Of a DNA stretch of 64,000 nt, positions 17,681 through 26,217 are shown in pieces (positions within the stretch are counted from its first letter, which is position 1; the number at the start of each line of letters is the position of its first letter). The translations under genes and the position numbers were made by a program. The notes beneath the pieces were generated by a model. It saw only the letters and a program-made list of their open reading frames with translations. It searched no databases and was not told the origin of the DNA. This DNA comes from Sporolactobacillus inulinus (GTDB lineage: Bacteria > Bacillota > Bacilli > Bacillales > Sporolactobacillaceae). Location of the stretch: NCBI RefSeq assembly GCF_006539285.1, contig NZ_BJMS01000006.1:37893-101892 (forward strand), in the 5' to 3' direction.

Positions 17681-18310
17681 ATGGAAGAAACGAAAAAAAC
17701 GAGCTTTGGGATGAAGCTTTTTAAGGTACTACTGGCAATTCTAGTTCCCTTGCTTTTTGTCGTGCTGCTTGCTGCATTATTTCTTAAACTCTCTGGTGCG
17801 GATCCGATCAGCGAAGTAAAGCATCTGATTTTTCCGGAATCGAGAACTTCTCAGCAATCCGATTCGTCTGGAACCGAAGAGACAGCGCAACTAAAGCAGG
17901 ACTTATCGAACGCTCAGGCACAGAACAAACAATTGAATCGTGACAATAAAAAATTAACAACTCAAATAAACGATTTGAAAGACCAATTAGAACAACAAAA
18001 AAATGATGCCGATACAAGCAGCAATCAAATGAAAAGTCAGTCGGAAACCGCCACACAGGCGATGTATGCGCAAACCTATCGATCAATGGATCCGGCTAAG
18101 GCCGGAGCAATTCTCAGCAAGCTGTCCGTGAAGCAGGCTGCAAAGTATATCAATTACTTAGATGATAAAACCAAAGCAGCAATTCTCGAAACAATGGATC
18201 CGGAGAAGGCGGCCGAACTGACCAAGTTGCTCGAGGCAAAGCTGCCAAACACAAATACTACTGAAAGTGCCGGCACTTCGGCTTCAACTGCAACGACATC
18301 AGCGCCATGA
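17681..18310 (+). CDS. ylxF: MotE-like/YlxF flagellar operon protein with MgtE N-domain
   Basis: A 209-residue membrane-anchored protein. A single membrane helix covers about residues 10-37. A coiled coil at about 65-118 (LKQDLSNAQAQNKQLNRDNKK) is followed by an MgtE N-terminal-like domain at about 127-190 (YRSMDPAKAGAILSKLSVKQAAKYINYLDDKTKAAIL). The tail is low-complexity Ser/Thr. This architecture and the fliJ-fliK location match YlxF, related to MotE of other bacteria, a stator or motor chaperone. ATG 17681 follows GGAGGG. Confidence 0.88.
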   Translation: MEETKKTSFGMKLFKVLLAILVPLLFVVLLAALFLKLSGADPISEVKHLIFPESRTSQQSDSSGTEETAQLKQDLSNAQAQNKQLNRDNKKLTTQINDLKDQLEQQKNDADTSSNQMKSQSETATQAMYAQTYRSMDPAKAGAILSKLSVKQAAKYINYLDDKTKAAILETMDPEKAAELTKLLEAKLPNTNTTESAGTSASTATTSAP

Positions 18311-18344
18311 TCCTCGTCTATTCCTTTGAAAGGAGGTGAAAATC

Positions 18345-19757
18345 ATGAACGTAACGGGACTGAAACAGGGAAAAGCGATCGCTGAGTTTGCAGACCAGCC
18401 AGCAAAAAAGAAAAAGAAAGCAGCAGCTGCGGATTCTGTTTTTCTATCATTGATTCAGGTGATGCAAGCAAACGAGAAGCTGAATCGCGGTGCGCATGCG
18501 TTTGACTCTGGACAAAGGTCCGGCTTCAAGAAGCATGTGGCCAAGAGTATGGGTACAGCTAAAGCGAACGAACATGGCATCGGTCTAAACAACAGATCAC
18601 AAGTTTCTGATGGGGCAAAGAAACTTGATTTGAGGAGCACGATACCGGTGGCCGACCCATTATCCGATCAATCACGAACAGATTCAATGAAACGCAGGAA
18701 CAAATTTAAGAAATCAGCACCCGAAAATAAAGCGGTTGATCAGGCACCGGCACAGAGGAAACATCAATCTGCGGCTACGCTGGATCAAACGAACAGAATG
18801 GCGAAGCGAATTTTTTCTGTCAATCAGAAATTGAACGAAGATTATTCACCCGAGCAGTCAAAATCTTCTACTTCTGCTCATGAGACGAACCGATTACCGG
18901 CGGATCTACTGCAGATTTCCGAAAGGCAGCCGAGACAAGTAAAAGAAAGCGATGAAAGCCCAGTGATCAATCGTTTTAAGCGCAAACAAATAGCGGCTCA
19001 CGCTGAATTGGCTAAAGCCAGACCTAATACGGACGAAATGGATCTGTTTCAGCGCGTAAATAGAGGTCACTCTGCAGGGGAAACGTTACGAAGCGCGAAA
19101 ACAGCGATGGCTGCAGCGGATCGATTGCAGGATAAGGATCACTTAAACTCAGAAACCGGAAAGCAGAAGAAAAACGTACAGGACACACATTCCCCACTGT
19201 CTGTGGATCAAACGTGGATCGGGTCAAGAAAAATGAACAAGCTCGAGATGCTGCATCTTTTTCGAAGCCATCCTCAGCAATCAATAGAAAAGCCAGTGCA
19301 TGAACAAGTTGCCGATCATTTGAACGAGTGGCTGGGAAAAGCTTCGTTCAAAATTGATGAAAGTGGAATGAAGTCCTATACGATGACTCTTTATCCACAG
19401 CATCTCGGAAAACTGACGGTTTCAATTCGACAAGAGAAACAAATGGGGCTAACTGCCGAGTTTACCGCGGAAACACAACAGGCAAAAGCGCTGTTGGAAG
19501 GCGATTTGGGAAAGCTGAAACATCAATGTATGGCACACGGCATTTCATTAACGCGTGTAGACATTCATCGGTTGGATCAGCAAGTCGTCGATCAACCCTA
19601 TAACCAAGATCAGTCGAATCATGAATCGGGCCAACAGGATGACCATCATCAGAATCATTCCGAGGACGAGCAACAGCAGAATCTGCAATCAATAAATCGT
19701 AATAGTGAAAATAACGAACATTCTTTTAATGAATGGATGACGGGAGAGATGATATGA
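18345..19757 (+). CDS. fliK: Flagellar hook-length control protein FliK
   Basis: FliK is the molecular ruler that ends hook growth and switches export to filament proteins by acting on FlhB. This 470-residue protein has a long, disordered, Lys/Gln/Ser-rich N-terminal part. The conserved C-terminal hook domain (about residues 325-425) contains YTMTLYPQHLGKLTVSIRQ and LEGDLGKLKHQCMAHGISLTRVDI. The tail is Gln/His/Asn-rich. ATG 18345 follows AGGAGGTG; an in-frame GTG at 18336 overlaps that ribosome binding site. Confidence 0.92.
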   Translation: MNVTGLKQGKAIAEFADQPAKKKKKAAAADSVFLSLIQVMQANEKLNRGAHAFDSGQRSGFKKHVAKSMGTAKANEHGIGLNNRSQVSDGAKKLDLRSTIPVADPLSDQSRTDSMKRRNKFKKSAPENKAVDQAPAQRKHQSAATLDQTNRMAKRIFSVNQKLNEDYSPEQSKSSTSAHETNRLPADLLQISERQPRQVKESDESPVINRFKRKQIAAHAELAKARPNTDEMDLFQRVNRGHSAGETLRSAKTAMAAADRLQDKDHLNSETGKQKKNVQDTHSPLSVDQTWIGSRKMNKLEMLHLFRSHPQQSIEKPVHEQVADHLNEWLGKASFKIDESGMKSYTMTLYPQHLGKLTVSIRQEKQMGLTAEFTAETQQAKALLEGDLGKLKHQCMAHGISLTRVDIHRLDQQVVDQPYNQDQSNHESGQQDDHHQNHSEDEQQQNLQSINRNSENNEHSFNEWMTGEMI

Positions 19758-19758
19758 G

Positions 19759-20229
19759 ATGAGCGGTCTTTCGGTTCAAACAAAAGCGAATACGAACACT
19801 TCGTCTTCCACATCTTCGAATGTCAATCAGCCACTGGATAAAAACTCTTTTTTAAAACTGCTGATTGCACAGCTAACGAATCAAGATCCAACTTCACCAA
19901 TGGATAGTGCGCAGTTTGTATCGCAAATGGCAACATTTACGACACTCGAGCAGACGCAGAATATGAGCAGTGCGATTGATAAACTGGTTGCTTCGCAATC
20001 GAATCAGTCCTTGTCGGAACAAGCAGCAATGATTGGTAAGAAGATTAATTGGGATGAAACGGTCACCGGCAGCGATGGAAATACGGGAACAAAGTCATAC
20101 TCTGGCGTGATCCAAGCCGTCAGTCTAAAGGATGGTTCGCTTAGCTTTCAAACCGATGATGGTTCACAAGTTGATCCCTCATCGGTTACGGGAATCAGTC
20201 AAGGTGGAGAGGCGGAGCAGAGTGTCTGA
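19759..20229 (+). CDS. flgD: Flagellar hook assembly protein FlgD
   Basis: FlgD caps the growing hook and directs FlgE polymerisation. The 156-residue protein shows the signature LDKNSFLKLLIAQLTNQDPTSPMDSAQFVSQMATFTTLEQTQNM at its N-terminal domain, then a beta domain (KKINWDETVTGSDG, GVIQAVSLKDGSLSF). It is short compared with enterobacterial FlgD, as usual in Bacillales. It starts one base after fliK ends and overlaps the next gene by eight bases. Confidence 0.96.
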   Translation: MSGLSVQTKANTNTSSSTSSNVNQPLDKNSFLKLLIAQLTNQDPTSPMDSAQFVSQMATFTTLEQTQNMSSAIDKLVASQSNQSLSEQAAMIGKKINWDETVTGSDGNTGTKSYSGVIQAVSLKDGSLSFQTDDGSQVDPSSVTGISQGGEAEQSV

Positions 20230-20614
20230 TTTTCAGCCGATCACTTATTCGCCACTCATTCCGGTAACAGAATACGGCAACCACAATGCTGCATTGAAAA
20301 AGAAAGCGAATCATTCGTCTTTTGCAAATGCACTTGAGCGTGAGTATGCCGCGACGCAAATCACTCTTTCAAAGCACGCACGTGATCGAATCAATCAGCG
20401 TCACATTAATATTAGCGACCAAGAATGGCATCTAATCGATGCAAAGGTGCAGGAAGCAAAAAAGATGGGGATTGACGATTCATTGGTTTTAACCAAAAAG
20501 GCTGCCTTATTGGTCAGTGCGAAGAACAACACAGTGATTACGGCAGTGGGACTAGATGAAGCAAAGTCGCGGATTTTCTCAAACATTGACGGTACGATTA
20601 TAATCAATCAATGA
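20222..20614 (+). CDS. TIGR02530-type flagellar operon protein
   Basis: A 130-residue protein found between flgD and flgE in many Firmicute flagellar operons. The conserved segment starts LSKHARDRINQRHINISDQEW and ends VLTKKAALLVSAKNNTVITAV, then IFSNIDGTIII. I recognise this as the TIGR02530 family, whose precise function is unknown to me. GTG 20222 is the start, with AGGTGGAGAGG upstream; the longer frame from 20132 overlaps flgD deeply and lacks similarity. The eight-base overlap with flgD implies coupled translation. Confidence 0.88.
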   Translation: MSDFQPITYSPLIPVTEYGNHNAALKKKANHSSFANALEREYAATQITLSKHARDRINQRHINISDQEWHLIDAKVQEAKKMGIDDSLVLTKKAALLVSAKNNTVITAVGLDEAKSRIFSNIDGTIIINQ

Positions 20615-20686
20615 TAAGGCTGGACCCTTAAAGGGAAGCCGGACTGTGGATGGACAGAAGCAGTCAGATCAAAGGGAGGATTTATT

Positions 20687-21487
20687 ATGTTATTACGTTC
20701 ATTAGGGTCAGGCGTTTCCGGTTTGAAAAACTTTCAGACAAGCTTAGACGTGATTGGCAACAACATCTCGAATGTCAGCACGACAGGGTATAAGAAAGCA
20801 AGAGTCAATTTTGAAGACTTGTTTTCCAACAATGTCCAATCAGCAAAAACCGATCAGAATGCGATCCAGGTCGGCCTTGGCGCACAGGCGGGTTCGATTG
20901 ACAATATCATCACAAACGGAGTTGCCAATCCAACCGGTAATCCTTATGATGTTGCCATTAATGGTGAAGGATATTTTCAAGTGACAAATGGTGGAAATAC
21001 TTATTATACCAGAGCAGGAGATTTTAAATTAAGTTCAGACGGAGAAAGTCTTGTCAATGCACAAGGTTATACGCTCTCTCTAGATTTCACTGCTCGTGGC
21101 ACGGTTGATGGTCATCCTGCAACGTTCAATGACGTCAGTGCCTTTACGATTAATAATCAAGGCGTCATTTTAGGGACGCCTAAATCTAATTCAGAGACTA
21201 GTGTTAATTTAGGAAGAATTCAAGCTTATACGTTTAATAATCCTGCGGGACTTGAAAAAGTAGGGAATTCACTTTATCAGACAAGTCAAGCATCTGGAGC
21301 TGCAAACGGCAATCGAGACACAAATGGTCAAGGCGACTTCGTTCAGAACGCGCTTGAAGGTTCCAATGTTGATCTGACCGATGAAATGACGGCATTGATT
21401 GAAGCGCAGCGTGCCTACCAGGCGAATGCGCGTACGATCACGACAGCCGATCAGATCTTGCAGGAACTCGTGCAATTGAAGCGATAA
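20687..21487 (+). CDS. flgE: Flagellar hook protein FlgE
   Basis: FlgE is the structural subunit of the flagellar hook. The 266-residue protein has the N-terminal motif SLGSGVSGLKNFQTSLDVIGNNISNVSTTGYKK. The C-terminal signature is EGSNVDLTDEMTALIEAQRAYQANARTITTADQILQELVQLKR. It is short, like B. subtilis FlgE, and could be confused with FlgG. Position after flgD and before swrD supports hook. ATG 20687 has AAAGGGAGG upstream. A GC-rich hairpin lies just after the stop. Confidence 0.95.
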   Translation: MLLRSLGSGVSGLKNFQTSLDVIGNNISNVSTTGYKKARVNFEDLFSNNVQSAKTDQNAIQVGLGAQAGSIDNIITNGVANPTGNPYDVAINGEGYFQVTNGGNTYYTRAGDFKLSSDGESLVNAQGYTLSLDFTARGTVDGHPATFNDVSAFTINNQGVILGTPKSNSETSVNLGRIQAYTFNNPAGLEKVGNSLYQTSQASGAANGNRDTNGQGDFVQNALEGSNVDLTDEMTALIEAQRAYQANARTITTADQILQELVQLKR

Positions 21488-21504
21488 TTAAGTAAAGGAG
21501 TTAA

Positions 21505-21570
21505 ATGAGCTGGGGCAGCATTGCTCCCAGCCCATTTTATTGCACTTATGATTACATTAACTCATTTTAA
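21505..21570 (+). CDS. Possible 21-codon ORF overlapping swrD start
   Basis: ATG 21505 follows a good AAAGGAG (21494-21500) and encodes MSWGSIAPSPFYCTYDYINSF before TAA at 21568-21570. The ORF runs through a strong hairpin (21509-21531) and its stop lies 20 bases inside swrD, which itself has no obvious Shine-Dalgarno. Translation of this short ORF could open the hairpin and couple ribosomes into swrD. This is inferred from layout only; the peptide resembles nothing I know. Confidence 0.3.
   Translation: MSWGSIAPSPFYCTYDYINSF
21509..21540 (+). terminator. GC-rich hairpin after flgE (attenuator or 3' stabiliser)
   Basis: AGCTGGG-type arm (GCTGGG, about 21508-21513) pairs with CCCAGC (about 21527-21532), and inside it AGC pairs with GCT around an ATT loop. 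CCATTTTATT follows. It looks like a weak intrinsic terminator placed between the abundant hook gene and low-level regulatory swrD. Confidence 0.5.
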
Positions 21571-21784
21571 TAACCGGTCCTTTTTGCTTAATCCATTTCT
21601 TATCGAACAGGTCGAATCGCTTCCCGATACGACAATTACACTAACGAATGGGAAAAAGCTGATCGTTAAAGAATCTCCAGAAGAAGTTGGCCGGATCATG
21701 GCCGCATTTCTTAAGAAAATTTCTTTGATCTCAGGATTGGCTGCGGAAGAAGGTGTGCACCGATGTTCAAAAGCAGAGCAATGA
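21548..21784 (+). CDS. swrD: Swarming motility protein SwrD (YlzI/FlbD family)
   Basis: SwrD is a small protein needed for full torque and swarming in B. subtilis. It belongs to the FlbD family. The 78-residue product has ITLTHFNNRSFLLNPFLIEQVESLPDTTITLTNGKKLIVKES, the family core. ATG 21548 gives the standard N-terminus; the in-frame TTG at 21521 is inside the upstream hairpin. No clear Shine-Dalgarno precedes 21548. The C-terminal tail is longer than in B. subtilis and overlaps fliL by 22 bases. Confidence 0.9.
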   Translation: MITLTHFNNRSFLLNPFLIEQVESLPDTTITLTNGKKLIVKESPEEVGRIMAAFLKKISLISGLAAEEGVHRCSKAEQ

Positions 21785-22194
21785 ATTTGCTTTTTACACT
21801 CATGGTGCTAGTCATCATCGGAACGATCATTGTTTTCTTTTTTATTTTTCGTCAGCAAAGTGATGGGAAAAACAAAGGAACGGATATCGATGAAATTGTG
21901 AATCATTTGACGGTTGATACCGGTGAAATCACAACCAACATCAAAGGTGATCATTTCATTAAATTGGACTTTAATATTCAGGTCTCAAGCAAGGAAGCGA
22001 AAGAGGAACTTGAGAAACGTAGCTTCCAAGTGAAGAACGCGGTGATCTATACAGTGTCCGGCATGACGCCGGAAGATCTTCAAGATCAGCAAGGCATTGC
22101 ACAACTGGAAAGCTTAATTAAAAAGAGAGTTGATGGATTTCTTCAGAGCGGAACGGTGACGCATGTCTATACGACCGAGAAGATTGTGCAATAG
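21763..22194 (+). CDS. fliL: Flagellar basal body-associated protein FliL
   Basis: FliL is a single-pass membrane protein associated with the stator around the basal body. The 143-residue protein has an N-terminal membrane helix (about residues 8-30, LLFTLMVLVIIGTIIVFFFIF). An extracytoplasmic FliL domain follows (HFIKLDFNIQVSSKEAKEELEKR). ATG 21763 is preceded by GAAGAAGG and overlaps swrD. Confidence 0.94.
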   Translation: MFKSRAMNLLFTLMVLVIIGTIIVFFFIFRQQSDGKNKGTDIDEIVNHLTVDTGEITTNIKGDHFIKLDFNIQVSSKEAKEELEKRSFQVKNAVIYTVSGMTPEDLQDQQGIAQLESLIKKRVDGFLQSGTVTHVYTTEKIVQ

Positions 22195-22225
22195 CTCTAG
22201 TAGAAGGCAAAGGTGGTGAGAAAAA

Positions 22226-23224
22226 GTGGCCGAAGTTCTTTCACAATCTGAAATTGACGCACTGCTTTCCGCACTTTCAACCGGTGAGATGAATGCGGAT
22301 GAGCTGAAAAGCGAGGAAAAGAAGTCAAAGGTGCGAGTCTATGATTTTAAACGTGCCCTGCGCTTTTCAAAGGACCAGATTCGCAGTCTCACAAGGATTC
22401 ATGAAAACTATGCGCGACTGCTTACGTCTTACTTTTCAGCACAGCTCAGAACGTATGTGCAAATATCCGTTGCTTCTGTCGATCAGCTTCCTTATGAAGA
22501 ATTCATTCGCTCAATTCCGTCGGCAACGGTGCTCAATGTTATCGAAGCCCCTCCGCTTGAGGGTCATTTGATTGTTGAAGTGAACCCGAATATTGCGTAC
22601 GCGATGCTGGATCGATTGCTTGGCGGCGCAGGAGAGAGTATGAATAAAATCGAGCACTTGACAGAAATCGAGACGGACTTAATGAAGGGCCTGTTTGAAG
22701 GAGGATTGCCGCCATTAAAAGAAGCATGGTCGTCAGTCGATCAAGCGATTGATCCCCATTTAATGGAACTGGAGACCAATCCGCAATTTCTTCAACTGGT
22801 CTCGCCGAATGAAACGGTTATTGTGATTTCATTGTCGGCAGTGATTGGAAAATCGAGCGGGATGATCAATCTTTGTTTGCCGCATGTTGTCCTTGAACCA
22901 ATCATTCCAAAGCTGTCCATGCATTATTGGATGAATGAGAAGAAAAGCGAGACAACCGCTGAGGAATTTCATGCATTGAAAAAGAATGTAGCGCATTCAG
23001 CGGTTCCTTTAACGGCGGTCTTAGGTCATTCAAAGATCACGGTTAGAGAATTAATGAATTTGAGTGTTGGCGATGTGATTAAGCTGGACGAGCACTTAGA
23101 TGAGCCGATGATCATTCAAGTCAGTGGGTTTCCTAAATTTATCGGGCAGCCGGGGAAACGTAAGCATCAGCTTGCAGTACAGATCATTAAAAAGATAACA
23201 GAGGAGGTTGAAACCGATGAGTGA
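22226..23224 (+). CDS. fliM: Flagellar motor switch protein FliM
   Basis: FliM is the C-ring protein that binds CheY-P. The 332-residue protein opens with the CheY-binding peptide LSQSEIDALLSALS. The middle CheC-like domain follows (LRTYVQISVASVDQLPYEEFIRSIPSATVLNV, then LDRLLGG). The C-terminal SpoA/FliN-like domain ends with GDVIKLDEHLDEPMIIQVSG. Starts at GTG 22226 after GGTGGTGAG. It overlaps fliY by eight bases. Confidence 0.97.
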   Translation: MAEVLSQSEIDALLSALSTGEMNADELKSEEKKSKVRVYDFKRALRFSKDQIRSLTRIHENYARLLTSYFSAQLRTYVQISVASVDQLPYEEFIRSIPSATVLNVIEAPPLEGHLIVEVNPNIAYAMLDRLLGGAGESMNKIEHLTEIETDLMKGLFEGGLPPLKEAWSSVDQAIDPHLMELETNPQFLQLVSPNETVIVISLSAVIGKSSGMINLCLPHVVLEPIIPKLSMHYWMNEKKSETTAEEFHALKKNVAHSAVPLTAVLGHSKITVRELMNLSVGDVIKLDEHLDEPMIIQVSGFPKFIGQPGKRKHQLAVQIIKKITEEVETDE

Positions 23225-24389
23225 CGGGAAGCTTTCACAAGAAGAAATCGATGCATTGCTCGGTAATCATGAAGACGCTGCAGCTTCTTCGGAGCAAGAG
23301 ACCCAGAAAACGGATCAAGGTAATCACGGTCCTGAAGGCAATTTTTCAGATTTAGATAAAGACGTGCTTGGAGAAATCGGCAATATTTCCTTTGGCAGTG
23401 CGGCTACAGCATTATCCACAATCCTAAACAGAAAGGTTGAAATTACGACGCCGCAAGTCAGACTTGTCAATCGCGGCAATCTTTCTCAGGAATTCCCTGT
23501 TCCACATGTTTCTGTTCTCGTCAATTATACAGAGGGGTTTCAAGGATCATGCTTGTTGATTATTAAAGTCCACGATGCCAGCGTCATCGCAAATTTGATG
23601 ATGGGCGGAGACGGCACCCAACCAAGTGATCAAATCAGTGATATGGAAATGAGCGCTGTTCAAGAAGCGATGAATCAAATGATGGGTTCTTCATCGACTG
23701 CGATGTCGACTGTATTTAACCGCCGGATCGACATTTCACCGCCAAAGCTCAATCTTATGGATGTCAAATCGAAGAAGGGGATTGAACATCTGCCTTTGGA
23801 TGAAGAAATGTTTGAAATCGCCTTCCAGCTGAAGATTGGAGACCTTGTTGATTCACAGATCATGCAGCTGGTGCCCATTAATTTTGGCAAACAGCTGGTT
23901 CAGCTGCTGGTTCAAGAATCCAGTGGAAAAGCTGCTAACGATTCGCAAGCAGATCAAACGGAAGCAGCAGCTGCACGAGACGGTTCTAATGAGCGAGAAA
24001 CCGCGGCGGCTGTTGCAGAACCTGAGTTGACTTTCTCTGAGAAGGAACAAGAACACAATGCTCAGACCGATGTTTCACCGGTGGCTTTTTCTGATTTTGA
24101 CGAGGAAGAACAACCACACACCGAGCCGACGCCACGAAATATGAATCTGCTCATGGATATTCCACTTGATGTGACCGTAGAACTTGGTCACACCAAGAAG
24201 ACAATTAAAGATGTCCTTGAGCTGGGACCTGGATCAATTATAGAACTCGATAAACTTGCTGGTGAGGCGATCGATATTCTTGTCAATCAAAAATATATCG
24301 CGAAAGGCGAAGTTGTTGTCGTCGATGAGAACTTCGGCATCCGAATTACAGAAATCCTTAATCAGAGCGATCGAATCAGTCAACTGTGA
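23217..24389 (+). CDS. fliY: Flagellar motor switch phosphatase FliY
   Basis: FliY combines a FliN-like C-ring domain with CheY-P phosphatase activity, replacing FliN in Bacillales. The 390-residue protein begins with a CheY-binding peptide (LSQEEIDALLGN). Two phosphatase sites of the E-x2-N type are present: DVLGEIGNISFGSAATALS and VQEAMNQMMGSSSTAMS, both intact. An acidic, Ala/Glu-rich linker (about 235-300) precedes the SpoA domain (MDIPLDVTVELGHTKKTIKDVLELGPGSIIELDKLAGE). ATG 23217 follows GAGGAGG. Confidence 0.97.
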   Translation: MSDGKLSQEEIDALLGNHEDAAASSEQETQKTDQGNHGPEGNFSDLDKDVLGEIGNISFGSAATALSTILNRKVEITTPQVRLVNRGNLSQEFPVPHVSVLVNYTEGFQGSCLLIIKVHDASVIANLMMGGDGTQPSDQISDMEMSAVQEAMNQMMGSSSTAMSTVFNRRIDISPPKLNLMDVKSKKGIEHLPLDEEMFEIAFQLKIGDLVDSQIMQLVPINFGKQLVQLLVQESSGKAANDSQADQTEAAAARDGSNERETAAAVAEPELTFSEKEQEHNAQTDVSPVAFSDFDEEEQPHTEPTPRNMNLLMDIPLDVTVELGHTKKTIKDVLELGPGSIIELDKLAGEAIDILVNQKYIAKGEVVVVDENFGIRITEILNQSDRISQL

Positions 24390-24462
24390 ACCCGCGTATG
24401 ATGGGATTGGGCTCTGGGTCACGTTGATCGTTAATTAAAAAGAGAACATTGGAGGTATTCAT

Positions 24463-24825
24463 ATGTCAGGACGAATTCTTGTTGTTGATGATGCTGCGTT
24501 TATGCGCATGATGTTAAAAGATATTTTGACGAAAAACGGTTATGAGGTTTGCGGTGAAGGAGCAAATGGTAAGGAAGCCGTGGCTAAGTATGAAGAATAT
24601 AAGCCGGATCTCGTAACTTTGGATATTACCATGCCTGAAATGGACGGAATCAATGCATTAAAAAAGATAAAAGCTTCTGATCCGAATGCAAAGGTGATTA
24701 TGTGCTCGGCAATGGGGCAACAAACGATGGTGATTGACGCCATTCAAGCCGGAGCAAAAGATTTTATTGTGAAACCATTCCAACCTGACCGAGTGATCGA
24801 GGCAATCAAGAAAGCGATTGGATGA
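24463..24825 (+). CDS. cheY: Chemotaxis response regulator CheY
   Basis: CheY is the single-domain response regulator phosphorylated by CheA. In Bacillus-type chemotaxis CheY-P promotes counter-clockwise rotation through FliM and FliY. It is 120 residues with the acidic pocket DD at 9-10, phospho-acceptor Asp54 in LDITMPEMDG, and the conserved Lys in FIVKPF. ATG 24463 follows GGAGG. Confidence 0.97.
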   Translation: MSGRILVVDDAAFMRMMLKDILTKNGYEVCGEGANGKEAVAKYEEYKPDLVTLDITMPEMDGINALKKIKASDPNAKVIMCSAMGQQTMVIDAIQAGAKDFIVKPFQPDRVIEAIKKAIG

Positions 24826-24831
24826 ATAGTC

Positions 24832-25530
24832 GTGAAAAGTTCTTTTTCAATAAAACGAGTGGTGGCCGTTTTTCTTATCGTGCTTCTTTCATTCGGCTGT
24901 TCATCCGTTGTTTACGCTGATTCAGAGAATGGTACGGTTGCGGATTGGATTAAAGAAAATCAACAGTCTCAAGAAAAGCAAAAGACACCATCAAAAAATG
25001 AAAAAAACGGCGCATCGACACAAAAGGCACAAACCGATTCCTCGGGCAGTGTAACCATGTTTGTGACATTCATTAAATTGATTGTTGCTCTGCTGGTGGT
25101 TCTTGCCTTAATCTATTTGCTTTATCATTTAGTAGTTAAGCGGTCGAAACGTTTTGCTCAAGTCAGTGCACTGAAAAATATGGGCGGTGTTTCTTTAGGG
25201 GCGAATCGTTCCGTCCAGCTCGTTCAGATTGGCAATGAGGTTCTGGTTGTCGGTGTAGGCGAATCGGTTCAGCTATTAAAAGAAATCAAAGATCCTGAGG
25301 CAATAAAATCGTTGCTGACCCGGGAAAGTGATCAAACGACTCCTGTTGAGGAACAAGTCCTAAAAGCATTGAAATGGACTTCTGATCATGCATTTCACCG
25401 TCCAAGTTCTCGTCCGGAAAAGGATAAGCAGGCTGCTGCTCCTGAGGTATTGAGGCAGCAGCTGAACGCGGCAAATCAAGAGCGATCTAGTCGATTGCGG
25501 GACATGCTTCGGAAGGTTGTGAGAAAATGA
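24832..25530 (+). CDS. fliO: Flagellar biosynthesis protein FliO (FliZ)
   Basis: FliO supports assembly of the FliP export-gate ring. The 232-residue protein has a signal peptide (about residues 1-30, cleavage likely after VYA). A linker of polar residues follows, then a membrane helix at about 77-103 (FIKLIVALLVVLALIYLLYHLVV). The FliO domain follows (MGGVSLGANRSVQLVQIGNEVLVVGVGESVQLL). A Cys at about residue 23 is not in a convincing lipobox. Start is GTG 24832, with weak ribosome binding. Confidence 0.9.
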   Translation: MKSSFSIKRVVAVFLIVLLSFGCSSVVYADSENGTVADWIKENQQSQEKQKTPSKNEKNGASTQKAQTDSSGSVTMFVTFIKLIVALLVVLALIYLLYHLVVKRSKRFAQVSALKNMGGVSLGANRSVQLVQIGNEVLVVGVGESVQLLKEIKDPEAIKSLLTRESDQTTPVEEQVLKALKWTSDHAFHRPSSRPEKDKQAAAPEVLRQQLNAANQERSSRLRDMLRKVVRK

Positions 25531-26201
25531 ATGCTATTCCAGGAATTTCTGCCGACTTTTTCACAAGTCAGCCTCAGGATGTCGCAACGACGCTTCAGCT
25601 AGTGTTCGTTTTGACCGTACTGTCTCTCGCACCGGCGATTCTCGTGCTGATGACCAGCTTTACGCGAATCATCATTGTGCTTTCATTTGTTCGAACCTCT
25701 TTATCTACTCAGCAGATGCCGCCGAATCAAGTACTCGTTGGGCTTGCACTATTTCTGACTTTCTTTGTCATGGCACCGGTATATGGCCAAATCAATACCG
25801 ATGCAATCCAGCCGTACATGAAGAACGAAATGACGCAGAAACAAGCATTGACTAAGGCGCAAATACCGATTAAAACGTTTATGGCCAATGAGACACGCGA
25901 GAAAGATTTACAACTGTTTCTCAATTATGGAAAATACAAACAGCCAGCCAAAGTCAGCGATATTCCATTAACGGCTTTAGTACCGGCGTTTACAATTAGT
26001 GAACTGAAAACGGCTTTTCAAATGGGATTCATGATCTTCATTCCATTTCTTGTCATTGACATGGTGGTTGCAAGCATTCTGATGGCGATGGGGATGATGA
26101 TGCTTCCCCCGGTCATGATTTCATTACCCTTTAAGCTATTGTTGTTTATCATGGTCGACGGCTGGTATTTAATTGTGGAGTCCTTATTAAAGAGTTTTTA
26201 A
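25527..26201 (+). CDS. fliP: Flagellar export gate protein FliP
   Basis: FliP builds the core of the flagellar type III export gate in the membrane. The 224-residue protein shows family motifs LAPAILVLMTSFTRIIIVLSFVRTSLSTQQMPPNQVLVGLALFLTFFVM and FMIFIPFLVIDMVVASILMAMGMMMLPPVMISLPFKLLLFIMVDGW. Four membrane helices are apparent. The first codons lie in the end of fliO (ATGA overlap). It lacks a long signal peptide, unlike enteric FliP. Confidence 0.98.
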   Translation: MNAIPGISADFFTSQPQDVATTLQLVFVLTVLSLAPAILVLMTSFTRIIIVLSFVRTSLSTQQMPPNQVLVGLALFLTFFVMAPVYGQINTDAIQPYMKNEMTQKQALTKAQIPIKTFMANETREKDLQLFLNYGKYKQPAKVSDIPLTALVPAFTISELKTAFQMGFMIFIPFLVIDMVVASILMAMGMMMLPPVMISLPFKLLLFIMVDGWYLIVESLLKSF

Positions 26202-26217
26202 ACGGGGGTGAGTCCGA

